Shown: one piece after another, positions 21,647 through 33,493 of the stretch
How positions within the stretch are numbered: position 1 is the first letter of the stretch
How the letters are laid out: each line of letters opens with the position of its first letter
Assembly (NCBI GenBank): GCA_019009955.1
Contig: CM032233.1
Coordinates: 64,701,001-64,765,000, forward strand
Direction: 5' to 3'
Origin: Riptortus pedestris
Taxonomy: Eukaryota > Arthropoda > Insecta > Hemiptera > Alydidae
DNA: 64,000 bases
Translations under genes and position numbers: made by a program
The notes under the pieces: model-generated
Told to the model about the DNA's origin: nothing
What the model saw: only the letters and a program-made list of their open reading frames with translations
Databases searched by the model: none

Positions 21647-21825
21647 TGCATATACATATAGTATTTTGCTTTATTGGATTTGAAGGCCTTAATACAAATC
21701 TGGTTCTTTATAGAAGAAAAGGAAATATTTTATATATAATAAGATAGATAAATATATTATCTATCTTTCGAAAAACTCCCGTTTTTAAGATTTGAGCGGA
21801 ATTTTACTCTTGCTGGACCCGTTTT

Positions 21826-22774
21826 AGCAGATTTCCCTTAAGGGAAATCAGCTATTGAGGTCGTACTCATGACGCGATTTTCGAAAAATTTCTTCACATG
21901 TCTATCGATCCTACCCAGGAGATGACGAAAATGAGGTTCGTTCAAAACTGTATATATCTATCTATCTATATGTTTGTCTGTACCGCTCTAGCGGTCGCAA
22001 TTACTGTTTAATCGTTACCAAACTCGATATTTAGTCGTTTTATGTAAAAAGAAAGATCAAGTTCATTAATGGCTGAAATCGGGAAAGGGGTAGGGTAAGG
22101 TTTAGAGGGGAGGATTTTCGAAAATTCGAAATATCTCCGTTACAATAGGTCGAATCGAAAAATTGTATTGAACCAATATTATTAAAAATTAAATGTACTA
22201 TAAATATTGTTATATACATTTATTCACTATCTTGAATATTAACCGAGATATTTGCATTTTTTCAGTTTTCAGCCATCAGCAAACCGTCACTTCTACTCAT
22301 GTAACATAAACAATACTCTGCTACATAATAAATCACATTATTCGAAGTTTAAATACCGATAATTGTATTGAAGAGACCTTTATTATACGAGATACATGCA
22401 AATGTGTCCTGGTGCCCCCCCCCCTGTCTTAAGGTTTTGGACTACTAAAATTTGATTGATTGAGATAACAATTATTCTGACTCATTATTAATTACAGTAC
22501 TAAATATGGTAAATAGATCTCAATAAAATTAATATGTCATATTCTGATATATTTCAGTAATTGTTTTTCTTTCCGGTGTGAGGCGGGCAGACCCGTTTGT
22601 TTACATTTTTAATCTAACACTTCCTGTCGGCAGGTTATTGAAATTGGACGAAGCATTTCTTATTTCCATTTGTATTTATTCACGGTGGTGTTGTGTTACC
22701 AGTATGTAGATTTATCTATTTCTAAACTTCACGAGAGAAATCTGCTTAGTTTACGCAGCCCCTGCGTGACGGGC
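21826..22774 (-). mobile_element. HINE copy, complete ends
   Basis: Left end TTTTAGCAGATTTCCCTTAA then GGGAAATCAGC is a perfect palindrome. Right end is GAGAAATCTGCTTAGTTTAC and GCAGCCCCTGCGTGACGGGC. The microsatellite is (ATCT)n rather than (AT)n. It carries the longer middle segment (22400-22720, with TTTCCGGTGTGAGGCGGG...) that other copies at 7090-7160 and 34880-34940 also have. Confidence 0.75.
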
Positions 22775-22827
22775 TTTATGCTCTAGTCGATTTGACGCCT
22801 ATACGTATCTCCCATAACACAAAACTT

Positions 22828-23775
22828 CCGTCACGCAGGGACTGCGTTCACTAAGCAGAATTCCTACGTGCGTCACGTATTTGCATTTGTCTCAAGACGT
22901 AAAAGTTCAATGAGAACAACATTGTGATTCTTAATATAACAGCTTATTGTTAATATGACATGAGTATGAGAGGGGGTTTACTAAAGGTCGAAAACAAAGA
23001 AATGTATATATCTCGGTTAATATTATTTATTTATTTATTTATACAGGAGCACCCGCATCTTGGCGATTTGGCTCAAAGTTTCACAATGTAAAATGAAAAG
23101 AAAATTATAGAAAAGTAACAAAAACTGAACAACAAATAAAAAATTAAATACAACAAATAATCATTAAATACTAGTAATAAAGACAATAAACATAAGACAT
23201 AAACAAACATAAATAAACATTAGATAAACAAAAATAAACAAACATTAGAGTAGTAATAAAGACAACAATTTAAAATGGTTTTAATAAAAAAATTATGTTA
23301 TTCCTATATACTAGTACATTTATATTAACATTTTTATTTTATTTATTTAGTTTTGTGCCCCATAGCGATGGTGGTTGCATTATTAGGATGATATATTTAC
23401 TCCTTCATATGTTTACCTTTTTTGTACTTTTATATTATGGAAAATATTTCTTTAACGTCTTTTTCTTGCTCATATCCGTGCTTTGTCTAAAGAATATAAT
23501 AAAAGTTTACCCTTTTAAATCTTTTTAGGTATGCTGTAGACCTATTCTGTTTTATATTATATGTTTTTGTAAATGTTGATGTGTTTTAGTTATGTTAGTA
23601 TTTGTGGAATATATTGGCTGCTGTCGGTTAATATTAAAGATAGTGAACAAATGCACAACAAAATTTACAGAAAATTACATTTGCAATGAGATTTTTTCTA
23701 TAAAATTTATTTATTAAAATTATAATTATCGGGCGCATAATAACGGAGATATTAAGAATTCCCGCCTCTAAACCT
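22828..23775 (+). mobile_element. HINE copy interrupted by a LINE 3' end
   Basis: Starts CCGTCACGCAGGGACTGCG and CACTAAGCAGAATTCC, only ~50 bp from the 5' end of the opposite-strand copy (head-to-head). It is broken at 23024 by a LINE fragment flanked by an 11-bp duplication, resumes at 23625 and fades at CCCGCCTCTAAACC. Confidence 0.65.
23025..23624 (-). mobile_element. LINE 3' fragment with 11-bp target duplication
   Basis: Flanked by CGGTTAATATT on both sides (23014-23024 and 23625-23635). On the minus strand the end reads GGGTGCTCCTGTATAAATAA and more TAAA units, a typical LINE tail. The upstream part translates in broken frames to lysine-rich peptides resembling a LINE C-terminus, but no diagnostic motif is present. 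The insert is 600 bp and lies within a HINE copy. Confidence 0.7.
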
Positions 23776-23779
23776 ATTT

Positions 23780-24141
23780 CTCAAATGTCCTGGGAGATGA
23801 CGAAAACGGGGTCCGTTCAAAATTATACACAATATCCTCTAGGGGTGGGAATTCAAAATTTCACAATACCTCCTCTATTATGAGTCGTATCGCAAAATGC
23901 TATAAAACCAATCTTGCTAAACTATTGATGCTCTACAATTTTCGTCCTATGCATTTTTTCATAACTCAAATATTTAGATAGTTATTCGTACCCTTTTTGT
24001 TTTCAATGTTCAATGAACCCCCACTTCTACTCATCGGATCTTTACATAGAAATTTAAAATATAGTATATATGTTGATGTGAAATTAATAGTGTTTCGTTG
24101 GAAATTTGCATAGTTTATGCAGCCCCTGCATACAGACTTTT
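23780..24141 (-). mobile_element. HINE variant-subfamily fragment
   Basis: Begins CTGGGAGATGACGAAAACGG and ends GGAAATTTGCATAGTTTATG and CAGCCCCTGCATACAG. The interior (CTTGCTAAACTATTGATG, CATTTTTTCATAACTCAAAT) is the variant also seen at 50540 and 51630. Confidence 0.6.
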
Positions 24142-24679
24142 CTTTAATTAGCGTAGTTTTTGATACATGAATTTTGCTAAATCATTTTAATTTTATTTAT
24201 CTACAGATATACACAATTCAAAAGAGACTGGGGCTAGGCTTGCTAATCATTAATAATTAAAGCATTATTAATAATATTCCCTTGTACCGGGTACTACTCA
24301 TTTCCGTACTTACACCTATTTTTTTTTCTCCTCATAGTAACCCTTTGAGGAGTTATTTATTTGAATACATGTTCCATTGCCGCATGGCATATTACATGTA
24401 TGATTATGTTTAAATACATTTTTAGTTTACAATATATACACGTTAGTCGACTATCTACTCAAATATTATATAAAAGAAATAGTAATCATAAAATAAAATA
24501 TTAAAATAAGTAAGATAATTACAAATAAAATTAATAAATGACATGAAAAAGTAAATAAATAAAATGAGAACAAAAAACATATTAATTAAAGTTAAACTCA
24601 ACCGATGTTTAATTTGCGAGTCTATGTAATGTAAATATATTGAATTATAATTCCCATTCCTCACAATCAACTTTAAATT
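24142..24679. other. AT-rich, probably 3' UTR of the adjacent LINE in part
   Basis: No coding signal of its own. It lies downstream of the minus-strand LINE frame, and no clear A-rich tail or duplication marks the end. Confidence 0.35.
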
Positions 24680-25073
24680 CTAATGTATTTTTGCTACATC
24701 CGTATCTATACTTTTGGTGAATTTTATAAGTTCCTTAATATATTTGTTAAATATAATATGATGTGGTTCTGGCCAATTACCTCCTTTTAAAATTATATTC
24801 ATTATTAAATTTGATCTATTTCGATTAAATGTTGAAAAGTCGTAGAGTACACGTAAAAACGTTAGTGTTGTCTGTGAGACGCAAGTACATTTGTCATTGT
24901 CTTGAATTTTAAATCTTGTTAAATAATATCCTGTCTGTCCATGTCCAGTTAGAAATTGTGTGCATTTGTGATTGTGACTCTTCATTGTGTTGTAGTTGTT
25001 GTGAGTTATATTCGGTATGTATTGATGTAAGCTGTAAGATTTGTTACATGTCGTCCATTCTCTGTTCCAATTA
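24680..25073 (-). pseudogene. LINE polyprotein C-terminus (R1/I-like)
   Basis: One continuous minus-strand frame reads NWNREWTTCNKSYSLHQYIP, then KCTQFLTGHGQTGYYLTRFK and DNDKCTCVSQT. This matches the conserved LINE C-terminal module (W...W..S.KGR.T...IP..., then TQ.LTGHG.F..YL.RF......C.CG...T..H). The second half of the Cys/His knuckle is lost. About 130 residues remain open without a stop, better preserved than other LINE pieces here. The methionine at 24985 is internal, not a start. Confidence 0.75.
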
Positions 25074-26310
25074 TGTATTGTGTCGGTAGTACTTACGCCT
25101 TATCCGAAACAATGTATTTAATATGACATATGGATATACATTTAATATTGCTTCTGCCTGTAATATGAATGGTTATTTTTAAATCATTATTCATAATTTA
25201 GTTATTATGCAAAACATAATTTAATTTGTAATTGCTTATATATTAATTTAACATGAAAAAAAATATATATAAAAAGTCACGATTACAGGAAAAATAATGA
25301 AGCAACAATTGTATTAAAACATATTTGATAGCCAGAATTGCATTTATATAAGTATTGACTGTGGATTAGATTATTATGGAGAGCTCGGGCAAAGTTGGTC
25401 ATTAATTGAAAACCTGGTCTAGACGTTGTCACTTATGTCCCCTTACAATTTGGTGATTTAAACAATAAAAAAACTAACAAACTGATATCTGTAGAAGTAA
25501 AAGAAAAATACCATTACTAACATGAAAAATTGACAGCAGAAATATTAATGAGTTAATAATAAAAGAAGGACTAATTGAAAATATCGACCTAGAAGCCTCA
25601 CACCTCCCAGCCATGCTCAATTAAATAAACGCCCGCTCGATGCATTTTTAACAATTTATGAGGATATATATATATAAAAAAAAGGAACACCTTCCAAAAT
25701 AATTTATTTATACTCTACTCAATTCTACATATTCTATACCACTATAAGGTTTATCATGTTTACTTATAAAGTGAACGTTAATTATTCATGAAATCCAATT
25801 AAAAACCATTTAAGTTAATCAACATTATTCAACTGGCTGGAAAGACATTAATATAACATTGTGAGCTTCTATTCATCATGCATTAGTTGGGAACAATGTT
25901 TAGCTGATATAGTGGATATTTTTATAAAGTATTATTTCCTAATGGTTGTTTAAATTTACATAAAATAAATTTAAAATGTGGATTTGTAAAATTTTAAGTT
26001 CACATCAGTGAGTCGATTTATCTATATTTGTGCATATTTGAGTTTATGCTGGGATTGGAAAGTAACAGATTTTTTCTAATAATAAGTATACATGACATTT
26101 GTAAATAGAGCGTTTTGTATAACCGCGTTTTTTACATCTAAAATTGCTCTTAAAAACCTTGTTGTTGATAGAATAAATAATTTTCTATTGTATAAAGAAG
26201 ACTCACTCATTCATTCATTTATGATACTATTATTATTATTCTATTTTAATTTTTTCATCATTTAAAGTTTTGTATAATAATGTTTTTATTTATATATTAG
26301 AGTTACATTT
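25074..26310. other. No recognisable gene
   Basis: Very AT-rich; stops in all frames; no repeat termini recognised. Confidence 0.5.
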
Positions 26311-26317
26311 AATTGAG

Positions 26318-26378
26318 ATGACTGAAATCGGACGAGGACATCATCTCAAAGCCAATGTCCTCATCCGATTTCAGTCAT
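26318..26378. repeat. 24-bp inverted repeat (hairpin)
   Basis: ATGACTGAAATCGGACGAGG and ACAT pairs with ATGTCCTCATCCGATTTCAG and TCAT with one G.U position and a 13-base loop. The arm is a HINE internal sequence ('ctgaaatcggac'), so the hairpin is an inverted junction of two HINE pieces. Confidence 0.8.
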
Positions 26379-26468
26379 TAACTAATATGATCTTTAGCGT
26401 TGAATGAATCAGTTAAATATCTAGGGTAACAATCAAATAAAAATAGATAACACTAGAGAGTTGGCAGT

Positions 26469-26513
<45 letters not shown>

Positions 26514-26612
26514 GTGTATACACACACGCACACACACACACTGTATTAAATATATTGTATTCTAGATGGGACATCTGCTTAGTTTATGCAGCATCCGCGT
26601 GATGGAATTTTT
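26342..26612. mobile_element. Rearranged HINE-variant relic with (CT)n
   Basis: The left half (CCGATTTCAGTCATTAAC, AATATGATCTTTAG) is in plus orientation. The right end (GGGACATCTGCTTAGTTTAT, GCAGCATCCGCGTGATGG) is in minus orientation. Between them is (CT)n then a CA-rich tract (26473-26541) instead of (AT)n. Confidence 0.6.
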
Positions 26613-28479
26613 TTATGCTAAAATTATACTCCTATTCAAACCACCCTAAAATTATACTATTGGTTGTGCAACTAGTGTCTCAAATTTTATTCGACTTATC
26701 TAGTATTTACAAGGGGATACGATTTGCAGAGTTTAACTCAGAACTGAAAGAAATTGTATGATCATAAGATGTATTATTCAGGAAATATTGTTGTCAGACT
26801 GTACAGGATTTTTCTCATTTATATTAGTTAAAGTTTAAAGAAAACCTGCTACTCCCCGTGTTAATCTAATTACCTGAAACACTTTTAAATGAGGCTGATC
26901 CTTCTTATACTAATAAATCCCGGCTCCAATTACTGTCACGTTGTATCAGGGAAAGGTTTTTACCGGAGGGGGGGGGGGTTGGTCGGAGCTCCCTTAATTA
27001 TTCGTAAAAAATTGGATATCGATCTAAACCCAGAAGTGGAATTTTCCTCTATTGCCAACGGAAATTTGATTTATAAGTATAAAGTAAATGAGATTTTTTT
27101 TTTAATTAAACGCATAAAAGAAAATGCCAAATGCATTTGACAAAGTTTTCTATCGAGCATTTTTTAACTAAGGATCCCCAAAGCCTTAACTGTTCAAGTA
27201 GTCCATAAACTTAATCAGTTGCTATGCAAACTAATGGTTTGGGTTGTTTTGTTGTATTGTGCTATATTATATGAATTTAGTACACTTCGTATCAATGTAT
27301 GGATTTTTATTCAGACAAGATTACCTTTTCACTCTCACATCCACAATAAAGAATATATTGTATATGAGTATAATATCATTTCACATATGGGAATTAGAAC
27401 ATATGTGCTTAATTAAGAATTAATTCGCGTAGTTAAGAAAATCTGTAAGGATGTTGGTCCAATAGCCTGGACATGTCGAGATAAAATCAGTAAATTTTTC
27501 AGTTGTATTAAAGATAAACTAAAAAAACAAGGGAAAAATACAATATTGATAGAATAAACTGTTCTCCTTAGAAAAAAATTATATAGAGGAGTCATCGCAG
27601 ACTTTAGAGAAAAGATTGAAACAGCAATGGAGAAATGTCGATTATTTAGAAACATCATTGGCCGACAATTCTTTGACACTTAAGATAATGATAAAAACGT
27701 AACCAAGCGGAAGTTAAAAGATAATATCCACATTATTAAAAACAAACAATATGTTGTGAACAAGAAAAATGAGATAACAAATGTACATGGTATTTTTATC
27801 AAATATTTAAATAAAGTGGATTAGATGTAGATATAGCTGTACTTCTGCTAGAATCGATTTTGCAAAACTTGAAAGTTTGTAGGTAATCGATTTTTTACGC
27901 TGTTCATCATTTTAATGTATCGATATTATCAGCTGAGTGGTGAGGTATTTCTCCGTTACTGTTAATCTTGACGTGACTGCCGAGGCGGTGAGGTCGTATC
28001 TTTTTATAATAGTGCATTACTTTTGAAGAGGCGTCAGGGAGGAAGCGAACATGTAGAGGAAAATAAATCCCTGGAGATAGCTCATGTGTTTTTAATCTAT
28101 TGGCTTTCTGCCATTTCTCCTTCAACCAATGGAAATGACATAATTTTAATGATGATTTCTTAATGAAAGTTTTGAAACGATTTTATATCGTTGAGTTTTC
28201 TAATAAGTTGCGTTCTGGGATGCGCTCTAAACAGGTTAGGCCTTTTCACATTTTAGTGGGAATTAAATCATATAGTTCATTATAAACTTGTAATTACATT
28301 AATTAACTTTACAATTTACATGGCAATTTCTACAAAACACATAAAATAGTTAGAACGGAATTCGTAACCTTAGAAGTCTATCGTATCGTCATGGCCATTG
28401 CAAAAGCATTTGTAATTTATTACAACTAATAATTGTTATTAAAATTCCTAAGCCACAAAACATCTCATGCACAAATTAA
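26613..28479. other. No identified gene; possible decayed coding stretch
   Basis: Plus-strand sequence 27421-27825 translates in one frame with few stops to lysine-rich peptide (VVKKICKDVGPIAWTCRDKI ... NKKNEITNVHGIFIKYLNKV). That pattern, ending in an 'I....F..Y' block, recalls the linker before RT in LINEs, but it is too weak to assign. The rest is AT-rich without features; a G10 run lies near 26969. Confidence 0.3.
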
Positions 28480-28592
28480 ATTTTAATTCCACTTTACACA
28501 CGCTTCTAGCTACGAGAGAAACAGAGAATGAAATGTGGGATGACGTCATGGGCTGGTGGGGAATCTACCTATTTTATGTACCACCTGCGTGA
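28480..28592 (-). mobile_element. HINE variant 5'-end fragment
   Basis: GGGGAATCTACCTATTTTAT and GTACCACCTGCGTGACGGAC match the family 5' end with several changes. Preceded by 'ctacgagagaaacagagaatg', as in other variant copies. Confidence 0.5.
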
Positions 28593-28663
28593 CGGACGTT
28601 TTTAATATTTTCACGATGCCACACACGTAAAATGAAGTTCTGTTTTTTTTATTTATTTATTTA

Positions 28664-28786
28664 TTTAGCAGATTTCCCTTAAGGGAAATCAGGTATTGAG
28701 GTCGTACTCATGACGCGAGTTTTGAAAAATTTCCTCAAATGTCCATCGATCCTACCCAGGAGATGACGAAAATGAGGTCCGTTCTA

Positions 28787-28836
<50 letters not shown>

Positions 28837-29298
28837 CTGTTAACGCTCTAGCGGTCGCAATTTTTATTGTATCGTTACCAAACTTCATATTTAAGCGTTT
28901 TATGTAAAAAGAAAGATCAAGTTCGTTAATGGCTGAAATCGGACTAGTGGGAGGGGGGTTTAGAGGGGGGATTTTTAAAAATTCGAAATATCTCCGTTAT
29001 TATGGATCGGATCGAAAAAGTGTATAGAATCAATCTTATTGCAAATTAAAGTACTATAAATATTGGTCTATACATTTATTCTGTATCTTGAATATTAACC
29101 GAGATATTTGCATTTGTATTGTGAGTGTGGTCGGCACTATCCGCCGAGAGCTCTGGCGGCCGTTTTGGTAACTATTCCTCCCTCGTGAATAGGTCTAGAG
29201 ATACCTTCCTACTACTGTTATTATTAGGCAAATTTATCTATTGTAAACCTTCACGTGGGAAATCTGCTTAGTTTACGCAGCACCTCCGTGACGGAGTC
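28664..29298 (-). mobile_element. HINE copy, complete, minimal form
   Basis: TTTAGCAGATTTCCCTTAAG and GGAAATCAGG at the left; CGTGGGAAATCTGCTTAGTT and TACGCAGCACCTCCGTGACG at the right; (AT)n at 28793-28831; G6 runs near 28950. Its left end abuts a (TTTA)n tract, and its right end abuts the poly-A tail of a SINE. Confidence 0.75.
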
Positions 29299-29531
29299 TT
29301 TTTTTTTTTTTAACATCCATTTTATGCTACTAGGCTAATTGGGACGGGTTATCTACAGGTTAACATCCTTTTCTAGCCAGGATGGGCACAAGGAGTTTAT
29401 TTAATGAGCCCGCCACTAAATAAATTTCTACTGCCCAGTGCGGGATTCGAACCCGCCACTGTAGGTATCCCATGCGCGATTAGGACCTTAAGTATGAAAT
29501 CGCGACACCGCCACCGCCACAGCTAGTACTA
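29299..29531 (-). mobile_element. tRNA-derived SINE
   Basis: The minus strand has a B box in GGCGGGTTCGAATCCCGC (29441-29457 region) and an upstream TGGCGGTGGCGGTGTCGCGA in the A-box position ~60 bases before. A non-tRNA body of about 130 bp follows, then a 13-base poly-A tail (T run 29299-29311). The first ~35 bases of the head are repeated at 29664-29698. Confidence 0.65.
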
Positions 29532-29594
29532 AGGTTTAGAAATAAAATCATATGGTATTTTATAACCTAATCATTTGATAGTTTATTTACAATT

Positions 29595-30357
29595 GAAGTG
29601 AAAACTTCTTTAGGCACGTTGTGCACCCCGTAAGGAAGCATTTGCGGGAGAGGAAAAAAGTAGGAAATCGCGACACCGCCACCGCCACCGCTAGTACTCA
29701 ACTCAAAGCTAAAGGAGCTTCTTTTCTTCATAACTCCTGAACCAAATTAGCTAGAGTTTACGCATACCATTTTAAAGAGGACAAAACCAGCATCATTTCG
29801 TTCACAGATACTATATATCTACCATTTTTACTTTCATAGATATTTTAATCCGAAGTTTAAATAAATTCGAATATTTAAATATATAAATTCGAATATTTAA
29901 ATAAATTCCGATATTTAAATAAATTCGAATCAAAACTGTTTGTATCCTACTTTAGCTACCATATACCGATTGTATCAGTTTTAGAAATTGGTGATGATGC
30001 TGGCAGTGATGATGGTGCAAGAGTTGTTGAAATTATGGATAGAAATTGATTTTTCTGAGTGTACTTAACTTATTTCTGTAAAGCATTTGTAATAATTCTG
30101 AAATGTAATTTTTTTCTTTTATGTAAAATAACTGAAATAATTATGTATAGTATTTTATATTGATAAATAAAACAATTCGTGTTACATTATTTTTTTTTAT
30201 CACTATTATTTTTGTCATTTCATTTTTTCATGTAAAATAGAACATAACTGTTACTTATTGATAAATAACTAAAAATATTTTTAAAATAAGACTTCGTAAA
30301 AAAAATTTCTCAGCAATGCCAAAATTGAGCGATCAAAGCTAAAGGAGTTTTCACTTC
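29595..30357. mobile_element. Candidate TIR element (~760 bp), unclassified
   Basis: GAAGTGAAAACTTCTTTAGG at the left and its near-inverse GCTAAAGGAGTTTTCACTTC at the right (18 of 20 matching). The interior contains a SINE-head duplicate (29664-29698), ATATTTAAATAAATTCGAAT repeats at 29860-29930, and a second partial right end (CAAAGCTAAAGGAGCTTC at 29704). No transposase is encoded. No clear target duplication is seen. Confidence 0.45.
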
Positions 30358-30399
30358 TACCGGCAGTCCCCTGACTTCTTTTTTTTTTTTTTAATATGT

Positions 30400-30692
30400 C
30401 ATTTTTGGGGGTTTACTGAAGGCAGAAAACAAAAAATGCACATATCTCGGTTAATAATTAAGATATTGAAAAAAAACTGTACATACTAACATTTATAGAA
30501 CATTAAATTTGCAATAAGATTGGTTCTATACAAGTTTTCAATACGACGCATAATAACGATACATATCTTTATATATACAGTTTTGATCGGACTTCATTTT
30601 CGGCATCTCCTGGGTAGGAACGATGGAAATTTGAGGACATATTTAAAAAATACTGAGCAGATTTCTCTTAATCGAAATCTGCTAAAATTGTC
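30400..30692 (+). mobile_element. HINE copy with internal deletion
   Basis: Interior starts at GGGGGTTTACTGAAGGCAGA and jumps from ATACGACGCATAATAACGAT straight to TATATACAGTTTTGATCGGA, losing the C-run and TGTCTGTTA...CGCTCTAG region. The 3' end is GAGCAGATTTCTCTTAATCG and AAATCTGCTAAAA. Confidence 0.65.
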
Positions 30693-31893
30693 ACTTAGTG
30701 GCCGGACAGTAAGGAGTCGTCTTTTAATAACTACTTTTTTCGTGTGACAGATCCTAATGGTAAGTAAACAGATCTGGACTAAACGTAAACAACTAATACG
30801 GTGAACAGAGCATAAAACCCACTGACTGACGGACAAGCAACTCAGTACACTATCAACAGGCTTGAAGATGATGCCATCGCATCGAAAGCGCTTGCCAGCG
30901 GTACTCAACCATCAGCCAATGACGACGGTCTCCACCGAGAGGTATGACAATAACTTTTCTCAAAGCTTCTGAGGTATTGGAGTAGGAAATATAAACACTT
31001 TCAGTATGTACTCAAAAAGAAATAAAGAAAGTTACTTTGGCCATAAATCAAAGGAACATAAACGAGACAATAAATGACGGAAAGAAAAAAAGGCCAGAAA
31101 TCTATGGAAAGGCGTAGTTAAGAGATTAAGGGAATGGGAGGGACTTGGATAACGAACTGTGCCGATACGAAGAAAGAAGAGGACTAACTCTGTTAGGGAA
31201 CAGATAAAAATGCCGGCTCAATGCACCTCCCCTCTGTCCTAATCCAATTTTTCGGAACGAAAACTCCGGTGATAAAAATGTACGCGTCTGCATTCATTAA
31301 GGAAGCCTGCTGGGGAGAATTAAGAAGTACTTATTCCCGGAGACCTCTGCCCTGAATTCGTTATGAGTTGTAATCTTTTGCAGTAGCTCATTAGACGTCA
31401 TTAGAAAGATTGGCCTTTTCCTTAGGAGATAGCTAATGGGAGAGGGGGGCTCTGGGAAAGTTTGTCCAATTTCTCCCCCACCACCATTCCCTCTACAATC
31501 CCCCTAGATGTAATGATATGATCAGAAACAAAATCTGAACTTCACATAAGTATTCCTTCCCATTATACTTTAGGGGAGATAAATGCAGCTCTATCACTCC
31601 TTTTGTCATCTTAATGTCTTTTACGGGGAGAGGGAATCGGTAACGGCTGTAACCTTGAAATGATATCGATTGCAACAACTGTCGTACGATTTGATCATCT
31701 TAGTTCTACCAGTTCTGACAATTTCCTAGGTCCGCGAATTTCAATAGGGAGACCCTATAATTCATTAAATGATAAGTAAGGATTTAGTAAGTTTCACATA
31801 TTTTGCATAATGAATAAAATATAGATAAGTATAAACATTGAATAAATCATTTGGTTAATGATGATTTAGTTACTATATAAATTAATATTAATT
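30693..31893. other. No gene; one Penelope-like motif
   Basis: Plus strand 30860-30892 reads CTTGAAGATGATGCCATCGC then ATCGAAAGCGC. GATGC/GCATC can form a stem between a CUGANGA-like and a GAAA element, as in degenerate Penelope hammerheads. The rest (31000-31890) has no recognisable element; minus-strand frames of 61-104 codons show no family motif. Confidence 0.3.
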
Positions 31894-31961
31894 TTAGCTG
31901 ATTGAGGGTAATCAACTATTGAGTTCGTACTCAGGGGATGACGAAAATGAGGTTGGTTCAA

Positions 31962-32007
<46 letters not shown>

Positions 32008-32108
32008 GGCAATCTTCTTCGGCAATTTTTAGCAGATCTCTTAAGGCAAATCAGCTATCGAGGGATATCCTCCCGGGATATGAGCTCCTTCAAAAACATT
32101 AAAAACCC

Positions 32109-32167
<59 letters not shown>

Positions 32168-32628
32168 CAATTAACGCTCTAGCGGTCGCAATTTTTGTTT
32201 GATCGTTAACAAACTCGATATTTAAACGTTTTATGTAGAACTAAAGATCAAATTCGTTAATGGCTGAAATCTGACAAGTTGGACGTGGGAATTTCAAAAA
32301 TTCTTAATATCTCCATTCGGACCGAAAAATAGTATAGAACCAATGTTATTGCAAGTGTAATGTTCTATAAATATTGTTAAGCACATTTTTTCATTATCTT
32401 TAATATTAATGCGGATATTTGCATTTCTTAGTTTTTGGCCTTCGGTAAAGCCACACTCCTACTCATCCCATATCAACAATAAGCTGTTATATTAAGAAGC
32501 ACTTTATTTGAAGCGTAAATAACAAATATTGTTGTCATTAATCTTTTACGTCATGAGATAAATTCAAATACGTGACGCAAGTGGGAAACCTGCCTAGTTA
32601 ACGCAGCCCCTGCGTGACGGACTTTCTT
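31894..32628 (-). mobile_element. HINE copy with duplicated 3' end
   Basis: Two 3' ends occur in tandem: TTTTAGCTGATTGAGGGTAA at 31895 and TTTTTAGCAGATCTCTTAAG at 32025. Each is followed by an (AT)n (31968-32005 and 32115-32163). One common body and one 5' end follow (GGGAAACCTGCCTAGTTAAC, GCAGCCCCTGCGTGACGG). Confidence 0.7.
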
Positions 32629-33490
32629 TACTCCACATTGATAAAGTTTCACGGAGATTATTTCCCCTCAAAAAGTGAACAATTATTTAACTTCATTGAT
32701 AATATACTCTTTGTATTTGGCAAGGGTAATTAGTGGAGAACTGACGAAATAACTAAAAATAGTATAAAGTAATACGCCGGTACAAAAATAATAATATTAT
32801 TTGAAAGTTTTTAAATAAAAAAATAAATACTCCAATGCCGTTTTGAAGAAATGTCTCAAGGTCTTACATTTCTTATTTGATAAATTTCTCGTGATTTCCG
32901 GGTACTTTTGGAAGCGACTGTTGGAAACTGAATATAAACTGCGTTAAATAGGGAGCCAAGCGAGGGGAATCATGTTTATTTACAGTTGAAGAGACAAACT
33001 TTAAGGAGGATCCTGTTTATTTTAGGTCATTCATATTTTATTTAGAATCTTGGAGCAGTTACGCCAGCTCGAGGCCTCACCTCCGGAAGTCCCACGGTCC
33101 TGTCATCATCGATCCAAACTAAGGAGGATCCGTTATTAAAATATAATTAATAAGTCTTGAGGAGAGTTGTAATTACTGCTTAAATACGAATCGGTCGATT
33201 ACATTTATGGAATTATTTAACAGAAATCGATTTAGTACTCACTCTATTATATTGTTGCCAGTTTGTTTGCTGACTCCTTCCCGCTTTCTCCTTCATTCGC
33301 CCGGCCTTTCGTTTTATTGTCACACTTTAGGGTGTAAGCTACTATTGGAGCTCGCGTGGTAACAATTTAAAACCTTGATTATTTATTTTTTAGATCCTCT
33401 ACATGACGGTTTAAAAACCATTTTTACCATTTGCAATACTACTCTGATGAAGCCGTTCCAAAATCTATTCTCTATTTCTCCCGTAATTAA
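32629..33490. other. No recognisable gene
   Basis: Mixed AT-rich sequence; AAGGAGGATCC occurs at 33003 and 33121. Nothing assigned. Confidence 0.45.
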
Positions 33491-33493
33491 AAG

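Noticed and set aside
29441..29457. Genuine tRNA gene (B box GGTTCGAATCC)
   Set aside because: No cloverleaf can be drawn, the spacing to an A box is atypical, and a non-tRNA body with poly-A follows.
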